From contig JVKJ01000005.1 of NCBI GenBank assembly GCA_001054945.1, positions 930,001 to 994,000 of the forward strand: a stretch of 64,000 nucleotides of DNA, read 5' to 3'. Source of the stretch: Corynebacterium falsenii (GTDB lineage: Bacteria > Actinomycetota > Actinomycetes > Mycobacteriales > Mycobacteriaceae). This document shows positions 42,199-51,475 of this stretch, one piece after another (position 1 is the first letter of the stretch; every line of letters starts with the position of its first letter). The position numbers and the translations under genes are program-made. The notes beneath the pieces are model-generated. The model was not told the DNA's origin. It did no database searches and was given only the letters and a program-made list of their open reading frames with translations.

Positions 42199-43179
42199 AT
42201 GACTGCAGAACCGAATCAGCCCAACAAGCCCGCGCAGGCGGGGAACCCCTTTGACCCATCTCAATGGCGCGAGGTGCCGGGGTTCGATTTCACGGACATC
42301 ACCTATCACCGGCATGTAGGGACCGAGCGGGCGGACGGGATCGTGCGCATCGCCTTCGACCGACCAGAGGTCCGCAATGCATTCCGACCACACACGGTGG
42401 ATGAGCTCTACCGGGCGCTGGATCACGCGCGGCGGTCCCCGGACGTGGGAACGATTCTGCTGACCGGTAACGGCCCGTCTAAGAAGGACGGCGGCTGGGC
42501 ATTCTGTTCTGGGGGAGACCAGCGGATCCGGGGGCGCAGTGGTTATCAGTACGCAACTAGTCACGATGGCGATGTCGCTGCAGCGACTGCCGATCACGTC
42601 GATGAGGCGAGGGCAAAGGCCGAGGGAGGGCGGCTGCACATCCTGGAAGTTCAGCGGCTGATCCGAACGATGCCGAAGGTGGTCATTGCGGTGGTCAATG
42701 GCTGGGCCGCCGGTGGTGGGCATTCGCTGCACGTGGTCTGCGACCTCACCCTGGCATCTCGCGAACACGCCCGGTTTAAGCAGACCGATGCGGACGTGGG
42801 GAGCTTCGACGCCGGTTATGGTTCTGCTTACCTGGCCAAGCAGGTAGGCCAGAAGTTTGCTCGTGAGATTTTCTTCCTCGGCGAATCTTATGATGCGGAG
42901 GAAATGCACCGCATGGGCGCGGTCAACCGAGTGGCTGATCACACCGAGTTGGAGAGCACAGCCATCGACTGGGCGCGGAAGATCAACACGAAGTCCCCGA
43001 CCGCGCAGCGCATGCTGAAGTTCGCCTTCAACCTGAGCGACGACGGGTTGATGGGGCAGCAGGTCTTCGCCGGCGAGGCTACCCGCTTGGCCTACATGAC
43101 CGATGAAGCGGTGGAAGGGCGTGACTCCTTCCTGGAGAAGCGCGCGCCCCAGTGGGATCAGTTCCCCTACTACTACTAA
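42199..43179 (+). CDS. menB: 1,4-dihydroxy-2-naphthoyl-CoA synthase MenB
   Basis: MenB closes the naphthoquinone ring from o-succinylbenzoyl-CoA. The 326-residue crotonase-family protein has the conserved GGWAFCSGGDQRIRG (oxyanion hole and bicarbonate region), WAAGGGHSLHVVCDL, SFDAGYGSAYLA, and the C-terminal KRAPQWDQFPYYY. The ATG at 42199 has AAGGG only two bases before it, too close for ribosome binding; a leaderless start is more likely. It is divergent to menC and 58 bp upstream of menE. Confidence 0.97.
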   Translation: MTAEPNQPNKPAQAGNPFDPSQWREVPGFDFTDITYHRHVGTERADGIVRIAFDRPEVRNAFRPHTVDELYRALDHARRSPDVGTILLTGNGPSKKDGGWAFCSGGDQRIRGRSGYQYATSHDGDVAAATADHVDEARAKAEGGRLHILEVQRLIRTMPKVVIAVVNGWAAGGGHSLHVVCDLTLASREHARFKQTDADVGSFDAGYGSAYLAKQVGQKFAREIFFLGESYDAEEMHRMGAVNRVADHTELESTAIDWARKINTKSPTAQRMLKFAFNLSDDGLMGQQVFAGEATRLAYMTDEAVEGRDSFLEKRAPQWDQFPYYY

Positions 43180-43223
43180 GGGGAACACCGGGAGGGAGGC
43201 ACCGGGGCATCACCGTGCCGAAC

Positions 43224-43229
43224 TAGACT
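43224..43229 (+). promoter_or_regulatory. -10 hexamer, leaderless start of menE
   Basis: TAGACT lies 8 nt before the GTG at 43238, in the 58-bp gap after menB, with no clear Shine-Dalgarno. Confidence 0.35.
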
Positions 43230-43237
43230 CGCGGGGT

Positions 43238-44497
43238 GTGAATGATCAGCCCATCCCCCTGCAGTCCTGTGTTTTCTCTGCGCGCGACCTCGCCAGCAGT
43301 ACGACCCCCATCGTGCCGGCGCTGAACGCTGTCATGGCGGGTGAGGCATCCATTCTGCCGCTGCCGGACAACGGTTCTGACTCTGCCCACGATCTGGAAA
43401 CACTCATGCGGGTCGGCGATCCGATCCGCCCCGGCACGCTGATCGCCTGCACATCCGGGTCTACCGGGACACCCAAGGGCGCCCTGTTGAGCGCTGAGAA
43501 CTTAGCCGCCTCCGCTGCGGCGACCGAACAGTATCTTTCCTCGCGCTTTAACAACCCCGTCACCGGCTCCCCCGCGCAGCCGGGCCGCTGGCTTCTCACC
43601 CTGCCAGCCCATCACATCGCAGGGCTCCAAGTCATTCTCAGGGCTCTGCGCGCCGGTCATCCCCCGGTTGTGGCACACCACCTCGGCGCCACACCCGCAC
43701 ATCACGCAGCCCAGCCGTTCACGGCCGACGGCTTCATCGAGGACACGGCCAGGCTCCGGCGTGATTGCCCCACCGGGGATCTCTACACCTCCCTGGTCCC
43801 CACGCAGCTCTACCGGCTGGACAGCCCCGCGGCCCACGCAGCCATGCGCGAATACACCGCGATCCTGATCGGTGGCGCTGGGGTACGCAGTGGCGTCCAA
43901 AAAAAGATGCGCGACCTACGCATCCCCCTGACATATACCTACGGTTCCAGCGAAACCGCCGGCGGCATGGTCTACGACGGGCATCCCCTCCCCACCGCAC
44001 GCGTGGAACTCGACGACGACGGGCGCGTCCATCTCATCGGGCCCATGGTGGCGCGCGGGTATCGCAACGCCCCAGGTGACAGCGAGTTCCCCAAGCCGGG
44101 CGTGTTCCGCACGTCGGACGCGGGGGCCTTTGGTGAGGACGCCACTCTGACGATCCGCGGGCGCATCGACGGCGCCGTGAATTCCGGCGGGCTGAAAATC
44201 CTTCCCGAGGAGGCGGAACGAGCAGTTGCCAGCGCCATACCCGAGGCATCCGACGTGTGCGCCGTGGGCGTCCCCGATCCGGATTTAGGTGAAGCGATTG
44301 TGGCCTTCGTCGAGACCGAGAATTCGGAGGAGTGGGAGGAGGTGACCAGTGTCCTTCGCGCCCGGCTGCATGACCAGAGCGTGGAACGGCACCTGGTCCC
44401 CCGGCGCGTGTGGACTGTCTCCGCCCTGCCGAGGACCGGACCGGGGAAGGTGGATCGGCAGGCGCTGCGGGCGCAGGCAGCGCGCCTGACTGGGTAG
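43238..44497 (+). CDS. menE: o-Succinylbenzoate-CoA ligase MenE
   Basis: MenE activates o-succinylbenzoate with ATP and CoA before ring closure by MenB. The 419-residue product, from the GTG at 43238, has the adenylate-forming signature TSGSTGTPKGA (about 69-79), YGSSETAGG, the hinge region GRIDGAVNSGG, and the end motif GPGKVDRQAL. The frame is open upstream, but only into the non-coding end of menB. It is on the plus strand after menB and before menA. Confidence 0.93.
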   Translation: MNDQPIPLQSCVFSARDLASSTTPIVPALNAVMAGEASILPLPDNGSDSAHDLETLMRVGDPIRPGTLIACTSGSTGTPKGALLSAENLAASAAATEQYLSSRFNNPVTGSPAQPGRWLLTLPAHHIAGLQVILRALRAGHPPVVAHHLGATPAHHAAQPFTADGFIEDTARLRRDCPTGDLYTSLVPTQLYRLDSPAAHAAMREYTAILIGGAGVRSGVQKKMRDLRIPLTYTYGSSETAGGMVYDGHPLPTARVELDDDGRVHLIGPMVARGYRNAPGDSEFPKPGVFRTSDAGAFGEDATLTIRGRIDGAVNSGGLKILPEEAERAVASAIPEASDVCAVGVPDPDLGEAIVAFVETENSEEWEEVTSVLRARLHDQSVERHLVPRRVWTVSALPRTGPGKVDRQALRAQAARLTG

Positions 44498-44561
44498 GTG
44501 GCGGGGATATAATCAACCGCGATACACACCCGAAAACCCAGCCCGACGCAGAGAGGTCCAC

Positions 44562-45470
44562 GTGACGCGAGCGAGCCAGAACACGACACAGCGATACCCG
44601 GGCGCCACCCCGGCTCAATGGCTAGAAGGGGCGCGACCGCACACGTGGGCGAACGCTTTCGCCCCCGTGCTGGCTGGAACCGCAGCAGCAATTGCGGCTG
44701 GGCACGGCGATGTGTCCCGGGCGGTCCTGGCGGGGATCGTAGCGTGGGCCCTGATCATCGGGGTGAATTATGCCAACGACTATTCCGATGGAATCCGCGG
44801 CACCGACGACGATCGCGTGGGCCCATTGCGACTGACTGGGTCCGGGCTCGTGCCCCCGGCGATGGTCAAGCGGGCAGCATTCATCGCGTTCGGCGTGGCT
44901 GGGGTGGCCGGGGTCATCCTGAGCCTGGCTAGCTCCTGGTGGCTGATTCTGATCGGTGCAGCCTGCATCGCCGGGGCGTGGTTCTACACGGGCGGTGACA
45001 ACCCCTACGGTTACCGCGGGCTAGGAGAGGTCGCGGTTTTCGTATTCTTCGGCCTGGTGGCCGTGCTGGGGACGGAGTTCACCCAGGCTGGCGCAATGAG
45101 CTGGCGCGGGCTGGCGATGGCGATCGCGGTGGGGGCGATGTCCAGTGCGGTGAATCTGGCTAACAACTTGCGCGACATTCCCTCTGACCGAGAGGCTGGC
45201 AAGATCACTCTCGCGGTCAAGTTGGGCGACCGGGGTACCCGGATGCTGTGGGTCGGGCTGGTTGCCGTGGCGATCGCGCTGACCTTGTTCATCGCCGCCG
45301 GCCACGTGACGTTCCTCATCGCCCTGGTGGCCGTGCCGCTGATGGTGGTGGCGGCCATGCCCGTGGTCAAGGGCGCCCAGGGCGGTGACCTCATCCCCGT
45401 GCTGGGGATGTTGGGCCGCGGCATGCTGCTGTGGTCTGTGGCCGCCCTTGTTGCGGCGTTCCTGAACTAG
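44562..45470 (+). CDS. menA: 1,4-dihydroxy-2-naphthoate polyprenyltransferase MenA
   Basis: MenA attaches the polyprenyl tail to DHNA in the membrane. The 302-residue protein has about eight hydrophobic segments and the Asp-rich prenyltransferase motif NYANDYSDGIRGTDDDRVGP, with a second Asp-containing loop NLANNLRDIPSDREAGK. The start is GTG at 44562 with AGAGG five bases before it. It is on the plus strand, 64 bp after menE; a 12-bp gap separates it from the convergent DUF4229 gene. Confidence 0.95.
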   Translation: MTRASQNTTQRYPGATPAQWLEGARPHTWANAFAPVLAGTAAAIAAGHGDVSRAVLAGIVAWALIIGVNYANDYSDGIRGTDDDRVGPLRLTGSGLVPPAMVKRAAFIAFGVAGVAGVILSLASSWWLILIGAACIAGAWFYTGGDNPYGYRGLGEVAVFVFFGLVAVLGTEFTQAGAMSWRGLAMAIAVGAMSSAVNLANNLRDIPSDREAGKITLAVKLGDRGTRMLWVGLVAVAIALTLFIAAGHVTFLIALVAVPLMVVAAMPVVKGAQGGDLIPVLGMLGRGMLLWSVAALVAAFLN

Positions 45471-45482
45471 TCGTCCAAGCGG

Positions 45483-45851
45483 TTAATCGTCCAGGCGCTC
45501 CTGCAGCTGCATTCGCATCTGCTGCTTGTGGGCACGGCGGCCAGAATCCCACTGGGCAATCTGTTCGGTGGTGCGCAGCCGCAGGTTCTTAAACAGGAAC
45601 ATCGACAACGGCAACGCGATGATGAGGGCCAGGAGCGCGCTCATCATCACCGGGAAATACTGGGCCATCCCCAGGAAGATCACCACGGAATGGATGATGA
45701 CCGTCAGCACCAAGAACAGCCCCAATCGGGCTACGGCATACAGCGCCACATCCTTTTTCGCGGAACGGGAAAGCCGCGGCTTGGATGCTGGTTCCTGCCT
45801 ATCCAGACCAGCGTGCTGGGCGGGATCTCGGGTCTCATCAATGTAGCTCAC
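45483..45851 (-). CDS. DUF4229 family membrane protein
   Basis: The 122-residue product from the GTG at 45851 (GAGG four bases before) starts VSYIDETRDPA and has two membrane segments (about 34-58 and 63-82), then a basic Gln/Arg-rich helix. The segment LYAVARLGLFLVLT fits DUF4229, small actinobacterial proteins that often lie next to menA or other men genes. Function unknown. It converges on menA and is followed by no close same-strand gene. Confidence 0.75.
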   Translation of the reverse strand: MSYIDETRDPAQHAGLDRQEPASKPRLSRSAKKDVALYAVARLGLFLVLTVIIHSVVIFLGMAQYFPVMMSALLALIIALPLSMFLFKNLRLRTTEQIAQWDSGRRAHKQQMRMQLQERLDD

Positions 45852-45909
45852 AGTCCTCACCCTACTTTCGACCGCTGCGCAGAAACAAAAGCTCGTTTCG
45901 CATCTCGCA

Positions 45910-46782
45910 TCATTCCGCTGGGCCCGACAGCAGGCGGGATAGGTAGCTGCCATAGGGGCTCTTCCCGTGGGCTTCGGCTGTGCGCTGCAGGGTGGCGTCC
46001 GAAATTAACCCCATCCGCCAAGCTACCTCTTCCGGGCACGAAACCTTTAACCCCTGGCGCTTCTCAATGGCGCGAACAAAGTCACTGGCCGCATTGAGGT
46101 CATCGACCGTGCCCGTATCCAGCCACGCCGTCCCGCGCGGAAGGACATGGACCTGCAGGCTCCCCCGCTGCATGTAGACGCGATTGACGTCCGTGATCTC
46201 CAACTCGCCCCGGGCCGAGGGCTCAAGGCTCTTGGCAATCTCGACCACGTCGGGAGAATAAAAATACAACCCGGGAACCGCGTACGGCGACCGTGGCTGC
46301 GCGGGTTTTTCCTCGATGTTGAGGGCTCTTCCGTTCTCGTCGAATTCCACGACCCCATAGGCAGTGGGGTCCGCGACGCGGTAGCCAAAGATCACCCCGC
46401 CCTCCGGGTCGCTGTAATTGCGCAGTTGGGTGCCCAGACCCGAACCGTAGAAGATGTTGTCGCCCAGGACGAGAGCCACGGGCTGGTCACCAATGAACTC
46501 CTCACCGAGGATGAAGGCTTCCGCCAGTCCGTTGGGCTCGGCCTGCTCGGCATAGCTGAGTTCCACGCCGAAGCGCGATCCGTCCCCCAGAAGGTCGCGG
46601 AAGGCTCCGGCATCCTTCGGGGTTGTGATGATCAGGATCTCCCGCACCCCGGCCAGCATGAGGGTGGAGAGCGGGTAGTAGATCATGGGTTTGTCGTAAA
46701 CGGGCACCAATTGCTTGGAGACGCTAAACGTCACGGGCCACAGCCGACTGCCGGTGCCTCCGGCGAGGATGATTCCGCGCAT
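45910..46782 (-). CDS. rmlA: Glucose-1-phosphate thymidylyltransferase
   Basis: RmlA makes dTDP-glucose, the first step to dTDP-rhamnose, which supplies the rhamnose of the arabinogalactan linker. The ATG at 46782 gives [18 protein letters not shown], 290 residues, with the nucleotidyltransferase pyrophosphorylase motif and [15 protein letters not shown]-rich site lies upstream. It starts four bases after the rmlC stop, so rmlB, rmlC and rmlA lie in one run on the minus strand; the frame further upstream is not conserved. Confidence 0.97.
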   Translation of the reverse strand: MRGIILAGGTGSRLWPVTFSVSKQLVPVYDKPMIYYPLSTLMLAGVREILIITTPKDAGAFRDLLGDGSRFGVELSYAEQAEPNGLAEAFILGEEFIGDQPVALVLGDNIFYGSGLGTQLRNYSDPEGGVIFGYRVADPTAYGVVEFDENGRALNIEEKPAQPRSPYAVPGLYFYSPDVVEIAKSLEPSARGELEITDVNRVYMQRGSLQVHVLPRGTAWLDTGTVDDLNAASDFVRAIEKRQGLKVSCPEEVAWRMGLISDATLQRTAEAHGKSPYGSYLSRLLSGPAE

Positions 46783-46786
46783 GACG

Positions 46787-47527
46787 TTAACTCCCTCCCT
46801 GGGTTCGGCGGCCGGACTCACCGTCTTCGGAGCCCCATGCCTCGGACTCGGCCATCGCCTCTGTCCACTCCGCACGCAGCTCTTGTTCCCAGGCCAGGCA
46901 TTCGCGCCACTCCGGGAGTCGGTCCCGCGTGTCCTCTAGGGTCGGAGCAACCACGTCCTTGTCAGAGAGCACAGCTTCCGCCTGGGTGATCCCCCACTCC
47001 ACCTCCAGTTGCGGGTCGAAGGCGTTGACCTCAAATTCCCGCTCTGGGTTGTAGGCCTCGGTGACCAGATACGTCACGGTTGTGTGGTCCGAGTGGGCCC
47101 GAAAGCCATGCCCGACGCCAACCGGTACGTACACCGCCCAGTTATTTCGTTCCGTGAGATCAATCGACAGGTGCCGACCGAATGTCGGAGAGCTCCGGCG
47201 CAGATCGACGAGGACATCCGAGATCGCCCCGGACGCGCAATTGACGAACTTGGCCTGCCCGGGCGGCACCTCCGCCACGTGGATGCCCCGGATGACGTTT
47301 TGCTTGGAACGGGAGAGGTTCGCCTGCGCGATGGTGAAGGGATAGCCGAGCTTGTCCGCCCATTGCTCCGCCCGAAAAGATTCATGGAAAGCGCCGCGAT
47401 CATCTTCGTGAATGCGGGGAACGTAGACCCAGGCACCGGGGATGGGGAGATCATAGATGCCGGGAGCAGCGTGGGAGGCATCAGACAGTTCGGCGGGTAA
47501 ATCCAGGCGTGTTTCGCTGCGAGTCAT
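46787..47527 (-). CDS. rmlC: dTDP-4-dehydrorhamnose 3,5-epimerase
   Basis: RmlC epimerises dTDP-4-keto-6-deoxyglucose at C3 and C5. The 246-residue protein has the family core [19 protein letters not shown], the catalytic-His region [16 protein letters not shown] and [16 protein letters not shown], with an extra acidic tail after about residue 195. Some corynebacteria have RmlC fused to the reductase RmlD; this one is unfused, and no rmlD is in the cluster. The ATG lies 7 nt behind TAGAGT (leaderless), although rmlB is 88 bp upstream on the same strand. Confidence 0.93.
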   Translation of the reverse strand: MTRSETRLDLPAELSDASHAAPGIYDLPIPGAWVYVPRIHEDDRGAFHESFRAEQWADKLGYPFTIAQANLSRSKQNVIRGIHVAEVPPGQAKFVNCASGAISDVLVDLRRSSPTFGRHLSIDLTERNNWAVYVPVGVGHGFRAHSDHTTVTYLVTEAYNPEREFEVNAFDPQLEVEWGITQAEAVLSDKDVVAPTLEDTRDRLPEWRECLAWEQELRAEWTEAMAESEAWGSEDGESGRRTQGGS

Positions 47528-47534
47528 AGTCAGT

Positions 47535-47540
47535 ACTCTA
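47535..47540 (-). promoter_or_regulatory. -10 hexamer, leaderless start of rmlC
   Basis: TAGAGT on the minus strand, 7 nt before the ATG at 47527. Confidence 0.4.
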
Positions 47541-47615
47541 GCGGCGCGACGCGGGCAGACAGGGCTGCCGCGTGGGCGTGGTGCGAGTTCACCGGCAGCG
47601 AGGGCCGATCCACAG

Positions 47616-48731
47616 CTAGTTCAGTTCTTTCTCGGAGGCCCGGTACTTCCGTTCCGAGGCCTCGCGAGCCCGGCGCCACCAGTCCTGATTCTCTCGGTAC
47701 CACCGCACCGTGTGGGCCAGGCCTTCCTCGAAATTGCGGTGGCGCGGCGCCCACCCCAGCGCCTCCATGCTGCGTGGGTCGATGGCATAACGCCGATCGT
47801 GCCCCGGGCGGTCCGTGACATGGACGAATTCGTCGCGAGGCCGACCAAAGACCGCAAGAAGACTCTCCACCACCTGACGGTTGCTGCGTTCACCTTCGGC
47901 ACCAATGAGGTATGTCTCTCCAATGTCCCCACACTCTAGAATGCGCCACACAGCATCATTGTGATCGTCCACGTGGATCCAGTCCCGGACATTCTCGCCC
48001 GCTCCGTAAAGGCGCGGCTTTTCTCCCTCAATCAGGCCAGTGACCTGCCGCGGGATGAACTTCTCAGGGTGCTGGCGGGGGCCGTAATTATTGGAGCAAT
48101 TGGAAATGGTCGCCTTCAGGCCCCGCGAGCGGACGAAAGCCCGCACGAAGTGATCCGCTGCCGCCTTGGAGGCCGAATAGGGAGACGACGGCCGGTACGG
48201 CGAATCCACCTGAAATCGCGCGGGGTCCTCCAGATCCAAATCTCCGAATACCTCGTCCGTGGAGACGTGATGCAAATGCGCTCCGTGGCGCGCTGCAGCC
48301 TCTGCCAGGTTGACCGTGCCTTCCACATTGGTGCGCGCGAAAATGCCGGGATCACGCAGGGAATTATCGTTGTGGCTCTCCGCCGCGAAGTGAACGATTG
48401 CCACCTCACCGCTAGGAGACCCGCCGTTTGCTTTGGCTGGAATCTCGGCTTCTCGCACTTCCTCCTGGATGAGGGCGTCGATAGCGGTGGCGTCCACAAT
48501 ATCGAGGCGTGAGAAGCGGAAACGTCCCGGGTACAGCTCATCGAGGGGGGCGCCTCCCTCCCCCACGAGGTTGCCGGGGTTTGCGGCATAGGTCATCGCA
48601 TCCACGACGTGGATATGCACATCCGGGCAAGTTTCCAGCGTGCGATGCACGAAATTAGAGCCGATAAAACCCGCACCCCCGGTGACGATGAGCCGGGAAA
48701 AGGTGCGGGTTGGGGCGGCGCTGCGAGTCAT
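47616..48731 (-). CDS. rmlB: dTDP-glucose 4,6-dehydratase
   Basis: RmlB oxidises, dehydrates and reduces dTDP-glucose using bound NAD. The 371-residue SDR protein has GGAGFIGSNF near the N-terminus, the catalytic YSASK segment and STDEVFGDL. A loop of about 12 residues (AEIPAKANGGSP) is inserted before VAIVHFAAESHNDNS, so it is slightly longer than usual. The start is the ATG at 48731 (MTRSAAPTRTF), 7 nt behind TAACAT. Confidence 0.95.
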   Translation of the reverse strand: MTRSAAPTRTFSRLIVTGGAGFIGSNFVHRTLETCPDVHIHVVDAMTYAANPGNLVGEGGAPLDELYPGRFRFSRLDIVDATAIDALIQEEVREAEIPAKANGGSPSGEVAIVHFAAESHNDNSLRDPGIFARTNVEGTVNLAEAAARHGAHLHHVSTDEVFGDLDLEDPARFQVDSPYRPSSPYSASKAAADHFVRAFVRSRGLKATISNCSNNYGPRQHPEKFIPRQVTGLIEGEKPRLYGAGENVRDWIHVDDHNDAVWRILECGDIGETYLIGAEGERSNRQVVESLLAVFGRPRDEFVHVTDRPGHDRRYAIDPRSMEALGWAPRHRNFEEGLAHTVRWYRENQDWWRRAREASERKYRASEKELN

Positions 48732-48738
48732 GGGGACT

Positions 48739-48744
48739 ATGTTA
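48739..48744 (-). promoter_or_regulatory. -10 hexamer, leaderless start of rmlB
   Basis: TAACAT on the minus strand, 7 nt before the ATG at 48731, in the short gap after ccsB. Confidence 0.45.
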
Positions 48745-48779
48745 GCGAGCCGAGTTGGCGCCAAGGGCGCTAGTGCGCG

Positions 48780-49730
48780 CTAGTTCAGGCCAGCGTAGGA
48801 GTGCAGGCCGGAGACAACCATGTTGATGAAGAAGAGGTTGAACACCATCGTGGCGAAGGCCACCACGTTGATCCAGGCGGCCTTCGGACCGCGCCAGCCA
48901 GGGGTCGCGCGGGCGTGGAGGTAGGCGGCGTACAGGATCCAGGTGATGAAGGAGACCGTTTCCTTCGGGTCCCATCCCCAGAAGCGGCTCCAGGCGCTGT
49001 GGGCCCAAATCGCACCGAAGATCACGCCCAAGCCGAAAATCGGCAGGGCCCACACCGCGGTGCGGTATGCCAGCCCGTCGAGCTTCTGAGAGTCAGGGAG
49101 CGGGCGGGTGAGAACATCGAGCACCTTGGTAGCTCGGCGCTGTGTCCCAGTTTCGGACTCCGGGTTCTTGGCCCTGCGTGCGTCCAAGTTCTCCTTGCTG
49201 CGACGAGCCAGGTACATCAGCGAGGACATGCCCGAAATCAGGCCGATGCCCGCGCCGATGGACACGGTGGAGACGTGGATCACGAACCAGTAGGACTGCA
49301 GTGCCGGTACCACGGGCGCGGTCTGTGCGTACAGCTTCGTACCCGCATAAAACAGAAGCACCACGACTGGGGTGAGGATCCACGGCCACATGACCAGCAT
49401 GGAACGCCGGTTGATGACCAACGCGGCGATGACCATGGCGAACAGCGAGACCACGCCGACGTATTCGAAGAGATTTCCCCACGGGAAGCGGTGCGCCGCG
49501 AGGCCGCGCAGGATCACGTGCACAGCGTGGACGGCAATCGCCAGCCACACCATGGCTTGGGTGACGCCACCGAATGACCGAGTCCGGGACGAACGCTCCC
49601 GGCCGGTTTGAGCCGCGCGCTGGACCATCCCGTAGTACACGAGGGACACCGCCAGCGCCAGGAGGTAAATCAGTTCCGCGCTGCGGAATGCCAGGTCGGA
49701 ATACTTCGCCAAATCCTGGTCAATAACCAT
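48780..49730 (-). CDS. ccsB: Cytochrome c biogenesis protein CcsB (CcsA/ResC family)
   Basis: This protein carries heme across the membrane and, with ResB, attaches it to apocytochrome c (system II). The 316-residue membrane protein has about eight hydrophobic segments and the WWD-type heme-handling motif (WSRFWGWDPKE, about 250-260), with conserved His in several helices. It lies 118 bp downstream of resB on the same strand, the order resA-ccdA-resB-ccsB seen in M. tuberculosis (Rv0526-Rv0529). Confidence 0.93.
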   Translation of the reverse strand: MVIDQDLAKYSDLAFRSAELIYLLALAVSLVYYGMVQRAAQTGRERSSRTRSFGGVTQAMVWLAIAVHAVHVILRGLAAHRFPWGNLFEYVGVVSLFAMVIAALVINRRSMLVMWPWILTPVVVLLFYAGTKLYAQTAPVVPALQSYWFVIHVSTVSIGAGIGLISGMSSLMYLARRSKENLDARRAKNPESETGTQRRATKVLDVLTRPLPDSQKLDGLAYRTAVWALPIFGLGVIFGAIWAHSAWSRFWGWDPKETVSFITWILYAAYLHARATPGWRGPKAAWINVVAFATMVFNLFFINMVVSGLHSYAGLN

Positions 49731-49848
49731 AATTATCCGGTTCCTTATTAAAAGTTGGCCGCCCGGCGGTGAATCGCCGTTGGGCTTGGGGCGACCTTGG
49801 CTGGTTGAAAGCGCAAAGCTGTAATAAACCTATCTCCACACGGGGCGG

Positions 49849-51462
49849 CTACTCAAAGTCGTCCGCGTCTTCCTCATCCAGGGCCTCCTCTTCGAGACCC
49901 AGGATGCGCTCGGCTCGGCGGTTGAATTCCGTTCCCCATCCCGCGGAGTCAGTACGGGCCAAGCCGGCCACCTCCACCCGGGTTTGTCCATTGCCCAGGT
50001 CTTCCAGGCGGACCCAGAAGCGGCGGCGCTTCACCATCAACGAGCCCACCAGGCCCAACAGCATCACGACGGCGGAGACCAAAACCCAACCCACGGTGGG
50101 GTCATGGCGAATCTGCAGATTGACGAACTGCTTGGCGCCCTCGAAGGTGATCACGGTGCCGTCGTCCAGCTTTACTTCCTCCCCTTGGCGCAAATTCACG
50201 CGGTCCAACTTCTGCATCTCACCTGAGTGCATGGCCTGAGGGTCGAGGGAAAAAATGTTCTGAGCCTTGCCGGCATCGAGTCCGGTATCGCCCCGGAAGA
50301 CATCGATAGCAACGGCGGGATCGCGCAGAGCGGGATAATTGGAGGTCAGCAACGCGCCCTTTGCACCCGTGAATTCCGCCGACGGAGCGAAGAGGCCCTG
50401 GATGGAGATCTGGTGCTGTCTACGGTCCAGCAGATCCGGGTACATGCCGGCCGGAGGATCCCATCGCACCGCACCGGAGGACAGGAAGTTCACTTGATCA
50501 TCCGGGCGGAATTGAATGGTCTCTGTCCGCTTCTCCCCGTTCGGCCACTTAATGCTGAACGTGGGCGCGTATCCGTGGCCCTGCAGATATACATTGTCAC
50601 CATTCAGCGACAACGGGTGATTGACCTGCAACTTTGTTTTGGACCACTCACTGGGATCGTCAAAGACCTGGTCGCCCGTGGCGTATTCCACATCAGACTT
50701 GAAGCTCGTGGCCTGCCCATTCGGAAGGTACTCAGCCTCAAAATTATTCACGTTCACGCAGTAGGGGTTCAGCTTCGTCCCGTCGACCAGGGGCCCATGC
50801 CGGAAGGAGTCGAAGTTTGAGACGGCGGAATTGCAGAACTGCGACCGGTCAGTGCCGGCCACCACAATGGCTTGCCCCTCGTAGTAGGCCATCCGTCCGG
50901 CGGCAACTGTCACCAGGATCCCCACCAGGGCCAGGTGGAACACCAGGTTGGCCACCTCGCGGGCGTATCCCTTCTCCGCGACCATGGACCACTTTCCGGC
51001 GCGGTCATTGTCCGGCGTGGTCGCCGAGCTGTGCCAACCCTTGAACTCAGCCTCCAAGGACGTCCGCACCTCGTCGATCGGCCGGTCCACTGTTCCGGAG
51101 GCGAAGTTCGGCATTCGCGACAGCACCTTGGGTGCCCGCGGCGGCGCGGTCCGCAGCGCCTTGTAGTGGTCCCACGTGCGCGGCAGGATGCAGCCGATCA
51201 GGGAGACGAACAGCAGCACATAGATCGCTGCGAACCACGAGGAGCTGAACACGTCGAACAGCCCCAACTTGTCGAAGACCTCAGCAGTCTTGCCGTTGGC
51301 CTCCTTGTACTTGATGACATTGCCCTCGTTCAACGAACGCTGCGGCAGCAGGGCGCCGGGGATCGCTGCGATCGCCAGGAGGAACAGCAGCACCAGAGCT
51401 GTCTTCATCTTCGTCAGCCACTGCCAGCCCTTCTTGGGCAGACTCAGAATTGCCTTCAGCAT
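49849..51462 (-). CDS. resB: Cytochrome c biogenesis protein ResB
   Basis: ResB is the membrane partner of CcsB in holocytochrome c synthesis. The 537-residue product from the ATG at 51462 (GAGGAAG upstream) has hydrophobic segments near 17-38, 71-92 and 165-186, a large extracytoplasmic domain, a last helix near 440-465, and an acidic C-terminus. The segment IPGALLPQRSLNEG after the first helix fits the ResB family. It starts 13 bp after the ccdA stop. Confidence 0.93.
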   Translation of the reverse strand: MLKAILSLPKKGWQWLTKMKTALVLLFLLAIAAIPGALLPQRSLNEGNVIKYKEANGKTAEVFDKLGLFDVFSSSWFAAIYVLLFVSLIGCILPRTWDHYKALRTAPPRAPKVLSRMPNFASGTVDRPIDEVRTSLEAEFKGWHSSATTPDNDRAGKWSMVAEKGYAREVANLVFHLALVGILVTVAAGRMAYYEGQAIVVAGTDRSQFCNSAVSNFDSFRHGPLVDGTKLNPYCVNVNNFEAEYLPNGQATSFKSDVEYATGDQVFDDPSEWSKTKLQVNHPLSLNGDNVYLQGHGYAPTFSIKWPNGEKRTETIQFRPDDQVNFLSSGAVRWDPPAGMYPDLLDRRQHQISIQGLFAPSAEFTGAKGALLTSNYPALRDPAVAIDVFRGDTGLDAGKAQNIFSLDPQAMHSGEMQKLDRVNLRQGEEVKLDDGTVITFEGAKQFVNLQIRHDPTVGWVLVSAVVMLLGLVGSLMVKRRRFWVRLEDLGNGQTRVEVAGLARTDSAGWGTEFNRRAERILGLEEEALDEEDADDFE

Positions 51463-51475
51463 CGACTTCCTCTTC

